Positions 1 through 6,112 of a stretch of 10,700 nt of DNA are shown piece after piece. The position numbers were made by a program, and so were the translations under genes. Position 1 is the first letter of the stretch; every line of letters begins with the position of its first letter. Where the stretch lies: NCBI GenBank assembly GCA_903959355.1, contig CAJBWJ010000085.1, forward strand, positions 1 to 10,700, given 5' to 3'. The notes beneath the pieces were generated by a model. That model made no database searches. It was given only the letters and a program-made list of their open reading frames with translations, and was not told the origin of the DNA. Source of the DNA: an uncultured bacterium. Lineage in GTDB: Bacteria; Patescibacteriota; Microgenomatia; UBA1400; PJMF01.

Positions 1-917
1 GCCACTTCTTCCTTAAATCAATTTCAAACTGATTATGAAAAAGTAGGAGAACTGCAAAAAAATACAACTTCCTGATTCTGGGAACTGATAAGTTGAGTGG
101 CAGAGATGGTGATCCAGAGTTAACTGACACCATGATGCTGCTACAAGCTAATTTTGAAAATGGCAAGATAATCACTTTATCTTTTCCAAGAGATCTTTAT
201 CTAGAAGATTATCAAACCAAAATTAACGCTCTCTATTTTTATGGTAAAGAAAAATATTCAAATTCACCTGAACAATTTCCAAAAGAAGCCATTGAAAAGC
301 TAGGAAACTTAAAAATAGATTATGCAATTGCTATTGGCATAGAGGACTTAGAGAAATTAATTAGCATAGTAGATGGTGTAGAAATTGATGTGCCAACTGC
401 TTTTACCGATCCATTGTTTCCAGTTCAAGGTGTAGATGTTAGTAAAATCACTGATCCAAAGATTTTATATGAACAAATTAGTTTTGAAAAAGGCTTACAA
501 AAAATGGACAGTAGCACGGCTCTAAAATATATGCGTAGTCGACATAGCGAAGATGATCAGGGCACAGACGATGCCAGGGCTCAGAGACAACAATTAGTTT
601 TGCAAGCTTTGGCCAATAAACTCACAACTATTAGAGATCCTAAGGTTTTTGGTCAACTTTATCGTTTTTATCTAGATCGTTTTGCTAAAAATATTAGTAT
701 TTCTGAATTAGTTAAAATTTCTACAGTTTTTATCGATTATTTAAGTAAAAATGAACAAAACAAAATCTCATTTGAAAAACATCAGCTAAGTATTTATCCA
801 GCAGATAAAAACGGTGTAATTTTTAATCCTCCACTCTGGCAGAGTAAACAACAGTGGATTTATAAAATAAAAGATCAGACTAAATTTACTGAAAGCATCA
901 ATGCTATTTTCAATTAA
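1..917 (+). CDS. LCP (LytR-CpsA-Psr) family cell-wall glycopolymer ligase, 5' end cut off, apparent -1 frameshift near base 60
   Basis: LCP proteins are membrane-anchored and transfer polyprenyl-linked glycopolymers to peptidoglycan outside the membrane. The family pattern is clear: the strand NFLILGTD (66-89), the LTDTMM acidic motif (120-137), FPRD (183-194), KIN (219-227), VDGVEIDVP (363-395), MRSRH (531-545) and ARAQRQQ (573-593). The last two correspond to the conserved Arg motifs that bind the pyrophosphate lipid. Bases 1-63 read open in frame 1 (ATSSLNQFQTDYEKVGELQK), which looks like the stalk after a missing N-terminal membrane helix. That frame hits TGA at 73-75. The LCP core continues in frame 3, which is closed by TGA at 36-38. 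The two frames join cleanly at an A7 run (56-62). Starting at TTG 93 would remove the first core beta strand, so I treat this as one gene with a frameshift, caused by sequence error, mutation or recoding. The gene ends with TAA at 915-917 and overlaps the next small ORF by 17 bases. Confidence 0.88.
45..63 (+). promoter_or_regulatory. Possible -1 recoding site in the LCP gene: SD-like AGGAGA followed by A AAA AAT
   Basis: AGGAGA lies at 45-50 and a heptamer of the form X XXY YYZ (A AAA AAT) lies at 57-63, read in frame 1 as CAA AAA AAT. A one-base backward slip there moves ribosomes from the stalk frame exactly into the LCP core frame. In E. coli dnaX an upstream SD-like element stimulates -1 slippage on an A-rich heptamer, but its spacing is about 10 bases, against 6 here. 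A 6-bp stem (65-70 with 90-95) starts only one base after the heptamer, which is too close for a classic stimulator. A simple indel in the homopolymer explains the data equally well. Confidence 0.25.
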
Positions 918-1071
918 AAACCTTATTCGCTTTATGTTGTTGTTGATCATATTATTAGCTTTTGCAGCTGGTTTCTATGAAAGCTCTTTTGACGTAGAAT
1001 CTAAAAAAAATAAAATCCTAGAGAATAAAATAAAAATACTAGAAAATAAAACAATAGGAATAGGTTTTTAA
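901..1071 (+). CDS. Small 56-residue single-pass membrane protein with a short coiled-coil tail, function unknown
   Basis: An ORF from ATG 901 to TAA 1069-1071 fills the entire gap between the LCP gene and rfbB. It overlaps the LCP stop by 17 bases and ends 2 bases before the rfbB ATG. Residues 8-26 form a strongly hydrophobic helix (LIRFMLLLIILLAFAAGFY), preceded by basic residues and followed by an acidic stretch. The C-terminal part (35-51) is rich in Lys, Glu and Asn, with an exact heptad duplication (KILENKI, KILENKT). The expected topology is N-terminus inside with the charged tail outside, or a signal-anchor. The upstream ribosome site is weak (GAAAG at 890-894), so translation would probably depend on coupling with the LCP gene. 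I know of no family match. Its position suggests a helper in envelope glycan assembly, but that is inference. It could also be chance open sequence in an AT-rich gap. Confidence 0.55.
   Translation: MLFSIKNLIRFMLLLIILLAFAAGFYESSFDVESKKNKILENKIKILENKTIGIGF
1012..1053 (+). repeat. 21-base tandem duplication (2 copies) coding a heptad repeat
   Basis: Bases 1012-1032 and 1033-1053 are two adjacent 21-base units differing at three positions (C/A in codon 2, G/A in codon 4, T/C in codon 7). They encode KILENKI and KILENKT. The period of exactly 7 codons keeps the hydrophobic spacing of a coiled coil, and only one of the three base changes alters an amino acid. Confidence 0.75.
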
Positions 1072-1073
1072 TT

Positions 1074-2096
1074 ATGCAAAGTCAAACACTACTTGTCACT
1101 GGTGGAGCTGGCTTTATTGGCTCTAATTTTGTTCATTATTATTTACAAAATCATCCAGAAGATAAAATCATCAATCTTGACTTGCTAACTTATGCTGGCA
1201 ATTTAAGCACTCTAAAAGACATTGAAAATAATCCTAACTATAAATTTGTGAAAGGCGATATTAGAGATCGCCAATTAGTTGGTCAAATTATGGAAGGAAT
1301 TGATACCGTCGTTCATTTTGCAGCTGAATCTCATGTCGATCGCTCCATCATGGAACCAGCCATTTTCTTAGAAACTAATGTTATGGGCACACAAGTTCTA
1401 TTGGACAATGCTCTTAAACATAAAGTTAAAAGATTTCATCATATTTCAACAGATGAGGTTTTTGGCGCACTAGATCTAGATTCCACAAGCAAATTTAGTG
1501 AAGACACCGCTTACAATCCTCATAGTCCATATTCTGCTTCCAAAGCAGCCTCAGATCATTTAGTTCGGGCTTATGGCGATACTTATGGCCTACCTTTCAC
1601 CCTCAGTAATTGCTCAAATAACTATGGCGAATATCATTTTCCAGAAAAAATGATTCCTCTAGCTATTACTAATTTGATTGATGATAAAAAAGTGCCAATT
1701 TATGGCGATGGGCTTTATGTGCGAGATTGGCTTTATGTTCAAGATCACTGCAAGGGAATCGATCTTATTTTGCAAAATGGTGAAGTTGGTAAAACCTACC
1801 TATTTGGTGGACTTTATAAAGATGTTAGCAATTTAGATTTAATCAAAATGATTCTCAAAATTATGGGAAAAGATGAGTCTTTCATAGAATACATTAAGGA
1901 TCGTCCTGGTCACGATCGTCGCTATAGTGTTGATTTTTCAAAAACAGAACAAGCTCTAGGTTGGAGACCAAGTTTAGATTTAGAAGAAGGTCTTCAAAGA
2001 ACCGTCTCTTGGTATCAAGCAAATGAAGCCTGGTGGCGTCCACTCAAAGAACAAAATGTAAATTATTTCACTAAACAATATACAGAAAGGCATTAA
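1074..2096 (+). CDS. rfbB: dTDP-glucose 4,6-dehydratase
   Basis: This NAD-dependent extended short-chain dehydrogenase turns dTDP-glucose into dTDP-4-keto-6-deoxyglucose in the cytosol, the first committed step to dTDP-L-rhamnose and related deoxysugars. Visible motifs are the Rossmann TGGAGFIGSNF at 9-19, AAESHVDRSI at 83-92, the catalytic STDEVFG at 125-131 with the Thr-Asp-Glu triad, the YSASK Tyr/Lys pair at 153/157, NNYGEYHFPEKMIP at 182-195, RDWLYVQDH at 217-225 and RPGHDRRYSVD at 277-287. The Asp-Glu pair after Thr126 separates dehydratases from plain epimerases. The length of 340 residues and the WWRPL ending are normal for the family. The ATG at 1074 lies 2 bases after the preceding small ORF, and the next gene starts 1 base after the stop, so cotranscription is likely. 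Neither rfbA nor rfbC is in the window, so the final sugar cannot be named with certainty. Confidence 0.95.
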   Translation: MQSQTLLVTGGAGFIGSNFVHYYLQNHPEDKIINLDLLTYAGNLSTLKDIENNPNYKFVKGDIRDRQLVGQIMEGIDTVVHFAAESHVDRSIMEPAIFLETNVMGTQVLLDNALKHKVKRFHHISTDEVFGALDLDSTSKFSEDTAYNPHSPYSASKAASDHLVRAYGDTYGLPFTLSNCSNNYGEYHFPEKMIPLAITNLIDDKKVPIYGDGLYVRDWLYVQDHCKGIDLILQNGEVGKTYLFGGLYKDVSNLDLIKMILKIMGKDESFIEYIKDRPGHDRRYSVDFSKTEQALGWRPSLDLEEGLQRTVSWYQANEAWWRPLKEQNVNYFTKQYTERH

Positions 2097-2097
2097 T

Positions 2098-2976
2098 ATG
2101 GATAAAATTCCTCTACTTGGAACGGGATTAAACGGTTTGATTGGTTCTAAATTTGTCGCTGATTTTAGTGATAAATATGACTTTGACAATTTGGACGTCA
2201 GAAGCGCCATGAGACCAGTTGATATCACCAATGAAAAACAAGTTAGATCTGTTTTATCTGCATCCAGTGCTGAATTTGTGGTGCACATGGCTGCTTATAC
2301 TGATGTAACTGGAGCCTGGCAGCAAACCGATGATGTTAATGGCCCTTGCTACGCGGTTAATGTAAAAGGTACACAGAATTTAGTAAATGTTTGTGCTGAA
2401 ACAGGCAAACATTTAATTTATCTTTCCACCGCTTATGTTTTTGATGGTGAAAAAGAAGATTTATATACTGAAACTGATAAAACTAATCCTATTGAATGGT
2501 ACGGCAAGACCAAAGCTCTAGCAGAGGAAGTTATTCAAAAAAGCAACATCGACTGGACAATTTTGCGTATTGATCAACCATTTAGAAACGACATTTTTGA
2601 AAAGGTTGATACTCTGCATAGAATTATCGAGGGCATAAAGAGTTCTAAGCTTTATCCTCAGTTTAACGACCATCATTTTGGCCCAACCTATATTAATGAT
2701 TTTGTGAAAATTATTGATTTTGTTATTCGTCAAAAAATGACCGGCATTTATCATGCTTCTTCTGGAGAATCTTGGACTGATTTTGAATTTGCCAAATTTA
2801 TCAATGAAAATTTTGGATTAAATTTTGATCTCAAAGAAGGCTCTTTGGCTAAATATTTAGAAACTAGTAATAGACCGTATCAAAAAAATACTGCTTTAAA
2901 TATTGAAAAAATTAAAGGCAGCTTAGATTTTGAATTAAAAAGCATTAAGGAAGCAATTAAAGAGACAATATTATGA
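2098..2976 (+). CDS. rfbD: RmlD-like SDR reductase, probable dTDP-4-dehydrorhamnose reductase
   Basis: The 292-residue product is an extended SDR of RmlD type, expected to reduce the 4-keto group of a dTDP-6-deoxyhexulose using NAD(P)H. Seen: the glycine motif GLNGLIG at 10-16, DITNEKQV at 42-49, HMAAYTDV at 63-70 in place of the usual AAAYTxVDxAE, STAYVFDG at 110-117, and YGKTK with Tyr135 and Lys139. The helix-rich C-terminus ends in IKEAIKETI, as RmlD proteins often do. The region around 156-163 (LRIDQPFR) differs from the usual RTSWVYG, so the substrate may differ from that of classic RmlD. SD GAAAGG lies at 2085-2090, 7 bases before the ATG. Direct adjacency to rfbB supports a shared dTDP-sugar pathway. 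Its stop overlaps the next ATG as ATGA. The SDR family is certain; the exact substrate is not. Confidence 0.8.
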   Translation: MDKIPLLGTGLNGLIGSKFVADFSDKYDFDNLDVRSAMRPVDITNEKQVRSVLSASSAEFVVHMAAYTDVTGAWQQTDDVNGPCYAVNVKGTQNLVNVCAETGKHLIYLSTAYVFDGEKEDLYTETDKTNPIEWYGKTKALAEEVIQKSNIDWTILRIDQPFRNDIFEKVDTLHRIIEGIKSSKLYPQFNDHHFGPTYINDFVKIIDFVIRQKMTGIYHASSGESWTDFEFAKFINENFGLNFDLKEGSLAKYLETSNRPYQKNTALNIEKIKGSLDFELKSIKEAIKETIL

Positions 2977-3182
2977 ATGAAATAGGCCCAAAGGCTGGAA
3001 TGTGGCGAACACTATTTCGTGCTTTTAAAGAAAATAGTCTACCAAATAGATCTGCGTTGGAAGAAAGTATTAAATTTCTTGAGCAATCAATGGATCATCT
3101 TAGCAGTACGAATCAGCCAATTCCTCAAAGCATTAAGGATAAAAAAGCAAATCTTGAAAAACAATTGGCAAATTTGGCCTAA
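2973..3182 (+). CDS. Small 69-residue helical protein, function unknown
   Basis: This ORF starts in an ATGA overlap with the RmlD-like gene, a standard sign of translational coupling. Its TAA overlaps the stop of trmD on the other strand by 4 bases. The product is soluble in appearance: an N-terminal segment with an aromatic/basic stretch (MWRTLFRAFKE, 10-20), then two predicted amphipathic helices (about 27-43 and 54-68) separated by a polar, Pro-containing linker. This helix-turn-helix hairpin shape is common in small coiled-coil proteins. There is no membrane segment, Cys/His cluster or recognisable family motif. An overlapping ORF in another frame (3019-3210) is less likely because it has no coupling signal and runs further into trmD. 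I do not recognise it and assign no function. Confidence 0.6.
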   Translation: MNEIGPKAGMWRTLFRAFKENSLPNRSALEESIKFLEQSMDHLSSTNQPIPQSIKDKKANLEKQLANLA

Positions 3183-3216
3183 GATTTTTTGCCATCTCGC
3201 CAATTTTTGATTTTTT
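3163..3216. terminator. Weak candidate bidirectional terminator between the convergent genes
   Basis: Two mutually exclusive hairpins lie over the tail-to-tail junction. On the plus strand, AATTGGC (3163-3169) pairs with GCCAATT (3199-3205), followed by T-rich 3204-3208 and 3211-3216. On either strand TGGCAAA (3166-3172) pairs with TTTGCCA (3188-3194); read on the minus strand this is followed by ATTGTTTTTC. The stems are only 7 bp and the loops long, so this is a possibility rather than a firm call. Most of the element lies inside coding sequence, as expected where no intergenic space exists. Confidence 0.3.
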
Positions 3217-3826
3217 CGTGGTGCCCCGACAATAAAATTTCTGGTACTATCCAGCCTTTATAATCAACCGGTTTGGTAAATTGAGGGTGGCCCATTTTTC
3301 CAGGCTCACTATGAGATTCATCTAGGTTGCTAAATTCATTGCCAAGTACGCCAGGAATTAGTCTCGTGACAGCATCACTCATTACTAGAGCTGCTACTTC
3401 TCCGCCAGTTAAAACATAGTCGCCAATTCTAATTTCTTCGTCCACCAAATTTAACGCCACTCGCTCATCAACACCTTCATAGTGGCCACAAATAATGGCT
3501 ATTTCATCTAGAGCTGAAAAGCTTTTGGCTGTTTCTTGAATAAAAAGACTTCCCTTGGCAGAAGTGAGAAATATTTTTTTATTCTTTTGCCCTTTACTGA
3601 CTCCAAGAAATTGTAGAGCCCTGTCAATTGGTTCGATCATCATCACCATGCCTGGGCCGCCACCAAAAGGTCTTTGATCGGTAGTTTGGTGATTATCTGT
3701 CGTAAAGTCGCGTAAATTAATTAAGTTAAATTCTACTAATTCTTTCGCAACCGCTCTCTTCAAAATTGAAGTTTCAAGAGGAGTTTTGAAGAACTCTGGG
3801 AAAATAGTTAAAATATTTATTTTCAT
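3179..3826 (-). CDS. trmD: tRNA (guanine-N1)-methyltransferase TrmD, short C-terminus
   Basis: TrmD methylates G37 next to the anticodon of tRNAs reading CNN codons, using S-adenosylmethionine; this prevents +1 frameshifting and is usually essential. It is a SPOUT enzyme with a trefoil knot. Seen: RDFTTDNHQTTDQRPFGGGPGM (39-60), ICGHYEGVDERV (112-123), IGDYVLTGGEVAA (134-146), SDAVTRLIPGVLGN (150-163) with Arg155, HPQFTKP (180-186) and VPEILLSGHHEKIKNWR (194-210). Only five residues follow the last motif (length 215), whereas E. coli TrmD has 255, so the C-terminal helical tail is largely missing. The stretch LDESHSEPG (168-176) holds the expected catalytic Asp region, but the usual Asp-Ser pair reads Glu-Ser here with an Asp one residue earlier. 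TrmD normally sits with rpsP, rimM and rplS; here it is alone and opposite to sugar genes. It has its own promoter candidate at 3838-3843. Confidence 0.96.
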   Translation of the reverse strand: MKINILTIFPEFFKTPLETSILKRAVAKELVEFNLINLRDFTTDNHQTTDQRPFGGGPGMVMMIEPIDRALQFLGVSKGQKNKKIFLTSAKGSLFIQETAKSFSALDEIAIICGHYEGVDERVALNLVDEEIRIGDYVLTGGEVAALVMSDAVTRLIPGVLGNEFSNLDESHSEPGKMGHPQFTKPVDYKGWIVPEILLSGHHEKIKNWRDGKKS

Positions 3827-3888
3827 ATAATTCTGATATTATACTAGATAGATATTAGACTCGTAACTAAATAGAGAAAGTGAAATTT
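3827..3888. promoter_or_regulatory. Divergent intergenic region between trmD and ugd, with promoter candidates
   Basis: This is the only non-coding gap longer than about 20 bases. On the minus strand a perfect -10 box TATAAT (3843-3838) lies 11 bases before the trmD ATG, implying a leader of only about 4-5 bases. A weak TTACGA -35 (3866-3861) sits at a 17-base spacing. On the plus strand the same AT-rich core offers TATACT at 3840-3845 as a -10 for ugd, without a convincing -35. If both are used the two -10 elements overlap, so opposite polymerases would compete. Confidence 0.5.
3873..3880 (+). promoter_or_regulatory. Ribosome binding site fixing the ugd start
   Basis: AGAGAAAG ends 8 bases before ATG 3889. 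This favours the ATG over the in-frame GTG at 3880, which would lie within the site itself. The ATG also gives the usual family N-terminus, MKVTVIGTGFVG. Confidence 0.65.
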
Positions 3889-5169
3889 ATGAAGGTAACG
3901 GTTATTGGCACCGGATTTGTAGGAGTTGTTTCAGCCGCTATTTATGCGTCTTTTGGCAATGAAGTCATTGGTCTAGATATTGATGAAAATAAAATTAAAC
4001 TTTTAGAAAAAGGCCAAGTGCCTTTTTACGAACCGAATCTTCAAGATTTGTTACTAGAACAGCAAGCAGGAGGTAATCTTAAATTTACTACTTCTTATGA
4101 GGAAGCCATTAAAGAGGCAGAAGTAATTATTATTGCCGTCGGTACACCTTCCGCTCCAGACGAAACTGCTGATCTTCGTTATGTTTTTGCCAGTGCTAAG
4201 TCTTTAGCTCCATACATTAAAGAAAATGCTATTGTGGTCATCAAATCCACTGTTCCACCAGATACCTTGGAGCAAACTATCGCCATCATCAAAGAAGTCA
4301 CTAATACTAAATTCTACGGTGCTTCCTTACCTGAGTTTTTACGTGAAGGTTCAGCTGTCCACGACACCATGAATCCAGATAGAATTGTTATTGGTGCAGA
4401 AGATGATTTTGTTTTCTCTAAATTAGAAGAATTGCATTCATCACTTAAAGCTCCTGTGGTTCGTTGTCGTATTGCTTCGGCCCAAATGGCCAAATATACC
4501 GCCAACTCTTATTTAGCCACTCGTATTACTTTTATTAATGAAATTGCCAATCTTTGTGAAAAAAATGGTGCCGACATTAATGAAGTTATTCAAGCCATTG
4601 GCTATGACAAGAGAATTGGCCCTCAATATTGGTATCCAGGTCTTGGTTATGGCGGTTCTTGTTTTCCAAAGGACGTTAAGGAATTGGCAGCTTACTCTCG
4701 TAGTGTTGGTGAAAGTGGCAATCTGCTCAATCATGTTAATGAAATCAATAAAGAACGCATTCATCGCCTACTGGAAAAATTCGCTGCTGAAATTGGCGGT
4801 TTTGCCAACAAAACTGTCGCAGTACTTGGCCTATCTTTCAAACCAAACACTGACGACATGCGTGAAGCTCCATCCACCAAAATTATTCCTTACCTGAGTG
4901 AACAAGGCGCCACTATCAGAAGTTATGATCCAATGGCTAAATATGTTGCCTTACCAACCGATCATCAAGAGCAATTTTCAACCATCCAAGAAGCTTGTGA
5001 AAATGTTGATGTCATTTTAAGTGTCATTGAATGGCCAGAAATTGTTGGTTTTGATTTTGGCACAGTGAAGAACAACAAAGAACAATTTTTTATTGATTGT
5101 CGTAATCAATTCGATGCAGAGAAATTAAAAGGTCAGGGTTACAAGTATTTTGGCATTGGTAGAGGATAA
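3889..5169 (+). CDS. ugd: UDP-glucose 6-dehydrogenase
   Basis: This enzyme oxidises UDP-glucose to UDP-glucuronate with two NAD+ in the cytosol, supplying uronic acid for envelope polysaccharides. The 426-residue product shows the N-terminal NAD domain (GTGFVG, 7-12; acidic strand end GLDID, 28-32), AVGTPSAPDE (83-92), KSTVPPDT (119-126), PEFLREGSAV (148-157), NPDRIVIG (162-169), the central helix KYTANSYLATRITFINE (202-218), and the catalytic-loop motif GGSCFPKD (255-262) with nucleophile Cys258. The C-terminal UDP-binding domain begins near KTVAVLGLSFKPNTDDMREAPS. All catalytic features are intact. GDP-mannose dehydrogenase is a relative and cannot be fully excluded, particularly next to a GDP-mannose pathway, but the loop and length fit Ugd. 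It opens the rightward block, and the next gene starts 4 bases after its stop. Confidence 0.9.
   Translation: MKVTVIGTGFVGVVSAAIYASFGNEVIGLDIDENKIKLLEKGQVPFYEPNLQDLLLEQQAGGNLKFTTSYEEAIKEAEVIIIAVGTPSAPDETADLRYVFASAKSLAPYIKENAIVVIKSTVPPDTLEQTIAIIKEVTNTKFYGASLPEFLREGSAVHDTMNPDRIVIGAEDDFVFSKLEELHSSLKAPVVRCRIASAQMAKYTANSYLATRITFINEIANLCEKNGADINEVIQAIGYDKRIGPQYWYPGLGYGGSCFPKDVKELAAYSRSVGESGNLLNHVNEINKERIHRLLEKFAAEIGGFANKTVAVLGLSFKPNTDDMREAPSTKIIPYLSEQGATIRSYDPMAKYVALPTDHQEQFSTIQEACENVDVILSVIEWPEIVGFDFGTVKNNKEQFFIDCRNQFDAEKLKGQGYKYFGIGRG
5161..5166 (+). promoter_or_regulatory. Ribosome binding site fixing the rmd start
   Basis: AGAGGA lies 7 bases before ATG 5174, inside the last codons of ugd. It rules against the upstream in-frame TTG at 5150, which would add eight residues before the conserved Rossmann strand. 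Confidence 0.75.
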
Positions 5170-5173
5170 TTTT

Positions 5174-6112
5174 ATGAAAAGCATTTTAATCACTGGCGGC
5201 ACTGGCTTTGCAGCTTCGCACTTAGTTGAAGAACTTTACGCTAGAGGCGAAAGAAATCTTCATCTAACTTCTTATCGAGATGAGGGCGAATTCGTCAAGC
5301 AATTTGTCGATCAATCTAATATTCACCAAGTTAACCTAACTGATTACCAAGCCACGGCAGATCTAATTCAAAAAGTTCAGCCAGATGAAATCTATCATCT
5401 CGCTTCGATTGCTAGTGTTGGCGACAGTTTCGAAAAACGCAAATTTATTTTAGAAATGAACACTAGCTTGCAACTTAATTTGCTAGAAGCAGTTAAAGCT
5501 CATGCTTCAAACTGTAAAATGCTACATGTTAGCACTGCCTTAATGTACGAAGCCAGTAACAAGCCTATCAATGAGCAATCAGCTCTTGGCCCAGACAATC
5601 CTTATGCTTTGTCTAAATTGATGCAAGACATGATGGTCTACACTTTTGTGAAAAGTGAAAAATTAAATATTGTTCGCGTCAGACCTTTTAATCATATTGG
5701 CGAGCGTCAAACCTTAGGTTTCGTTGTTTCTGACTTGGCAGCTGCCGTAGCTAAAGTAGAAAAAGGCTTACAAAACAACATTAGTGTTGGCAATTTAGAA
5801 AGTATTCGTGACTTTTCTGATGTTAAAGATATCGTCAATGCTTATATTCTCCTCATGGAAAAAGGCCAAAGTGGCGAAGTTTACAATGTTGGTTCTGGAC
5901 AAGGTTATAGTATCAAAGAAATTTTAAATACATTGATCAGCATGGCTAGTAAAGAAATTAAGATCGAAATAGATCCAAAAAAAATTCGCCCAGTTGACCT
6001 TCCTTATCTTGTTTGCGACAATGAAAAGATTCTAAATTTAGGTTGGAATCCAAAGCATCAATTAACAGAAACATTAGAAAGAATTCTAAATTATTGGAGA
6101 GAAAACGTATGA
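5174..6112 (+). CDS. rmd: GDP-4-dehydro-6-deoxy-D-mannose reductase (GDP-D-rhamnose forming)
   Basis: Rmd reduces the Gmd product to GDP-D-rhamnose with NAD(P)H. The 312-residue SDR shows ITGGTGFAASHL (6-17), DEIYHLASIASVG (71-83), a STALMY active-site strand (120-125), YALSK with Tyr144 and Lys148, and the Rmd-type block VRPFNHIGERQTLGFVVSD (168-186). It also has GNLESIRDFSDVKDIVNAY (206-224), and the C-terminal IRPVDLPYLVCDNEKI, the counterpart of the RPSDVP motif typical of Rmd. GDP-fucose synthase has a different N-terminus and is less likely. The third glycine of the GxxGxxG nucleotide motif is Ala14, a small change that some SDRs tolerate. Its stop overlaps the gmd ATG as ATGA (6109-6112), so the two enzymes of one pathway are translationally coupled, which strongly supports the assignment. 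Confidence 0.85.
   Translation: MKSILITGGTGFAASHLVEELYARGERNLHLTSYRDEGEFVKQFVDQSNIHQVNLTDYQATADLIQKVQPDEIYHLASIASVGDSFEKRKFILEMNTSLQLNLLEAVKAHASNCKMLHVSTALMYEASNKPINEQSALGPDNPYALSKLMQDMMVYTFVKSEKLNIVRVRPFNHIGERQTLGFVVSDLAAAVAKVEKGLQNNISVGNLESIRDFSDVKDIVNAYILLMEKGQSGEVYNVGSGQGYSIKEILNTLISMASKEIKIEIDPKKIRPVDLPYLVCDNEKILNLGWNPKHQLTETLERILNYWRENV
6096..6100 (+). promoter_or_regulatory. Ribosome binding site fixing the gmd start
   Basis: GGAGA lies 8 bases before ATG 6109 and sits within the end of rmd. It supports ATG 6109 rather than an in-frame upstream start at 6043, which would place 22 unrelated residues before the Rossmann fold. Confidence 0.75.

Noticed and set aside
93..917. LCP gene as a complete ORF starting at TTG 93
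   Set aside because: This start removes the conserved NFLILGTD strand (66-89), which is open in the same frame upstream; no SD is placed for TTG 93.
1003..1010. A8 run in the small membrane ORF as a second frameshift site
   Set aside because: The ORF continues in one frame through it, and no alternative frame yields a sensible extension.
1980..2288. Antisense ORF across the rfbB/RmlD-like junction
   Set aside because: Shadow of two well-supported genes; no SD or recognisable protein.
3019..3210. Plus-strand ORF of 63 codons overlapping the 69-residue gene
   Set aside because: It lies out of frame inside the 69-residue ORF, which has the ATGA coupling to its upstream neighbour, and it runs further into trmD.
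3880..3888. GTG 3880 as the ugd start
   Set aside because: The SD AGAGAAAG fits ATG 3889 and would overlap the GTG; family proteins start at the ATG position.
4538..4897. Plus-strand 119-codon ORF inside ugd
   Set aside because: It lies wholly within the conserved ugd frame that carries GGSCFPKD; its own sequence shows no family motif.
6043..6108. Upstream start for gmd within rmd
   Set aside because: Adds unrelated residues before the Rossmann strand; GGAGA at 6096-6100 supports ATG 6109.
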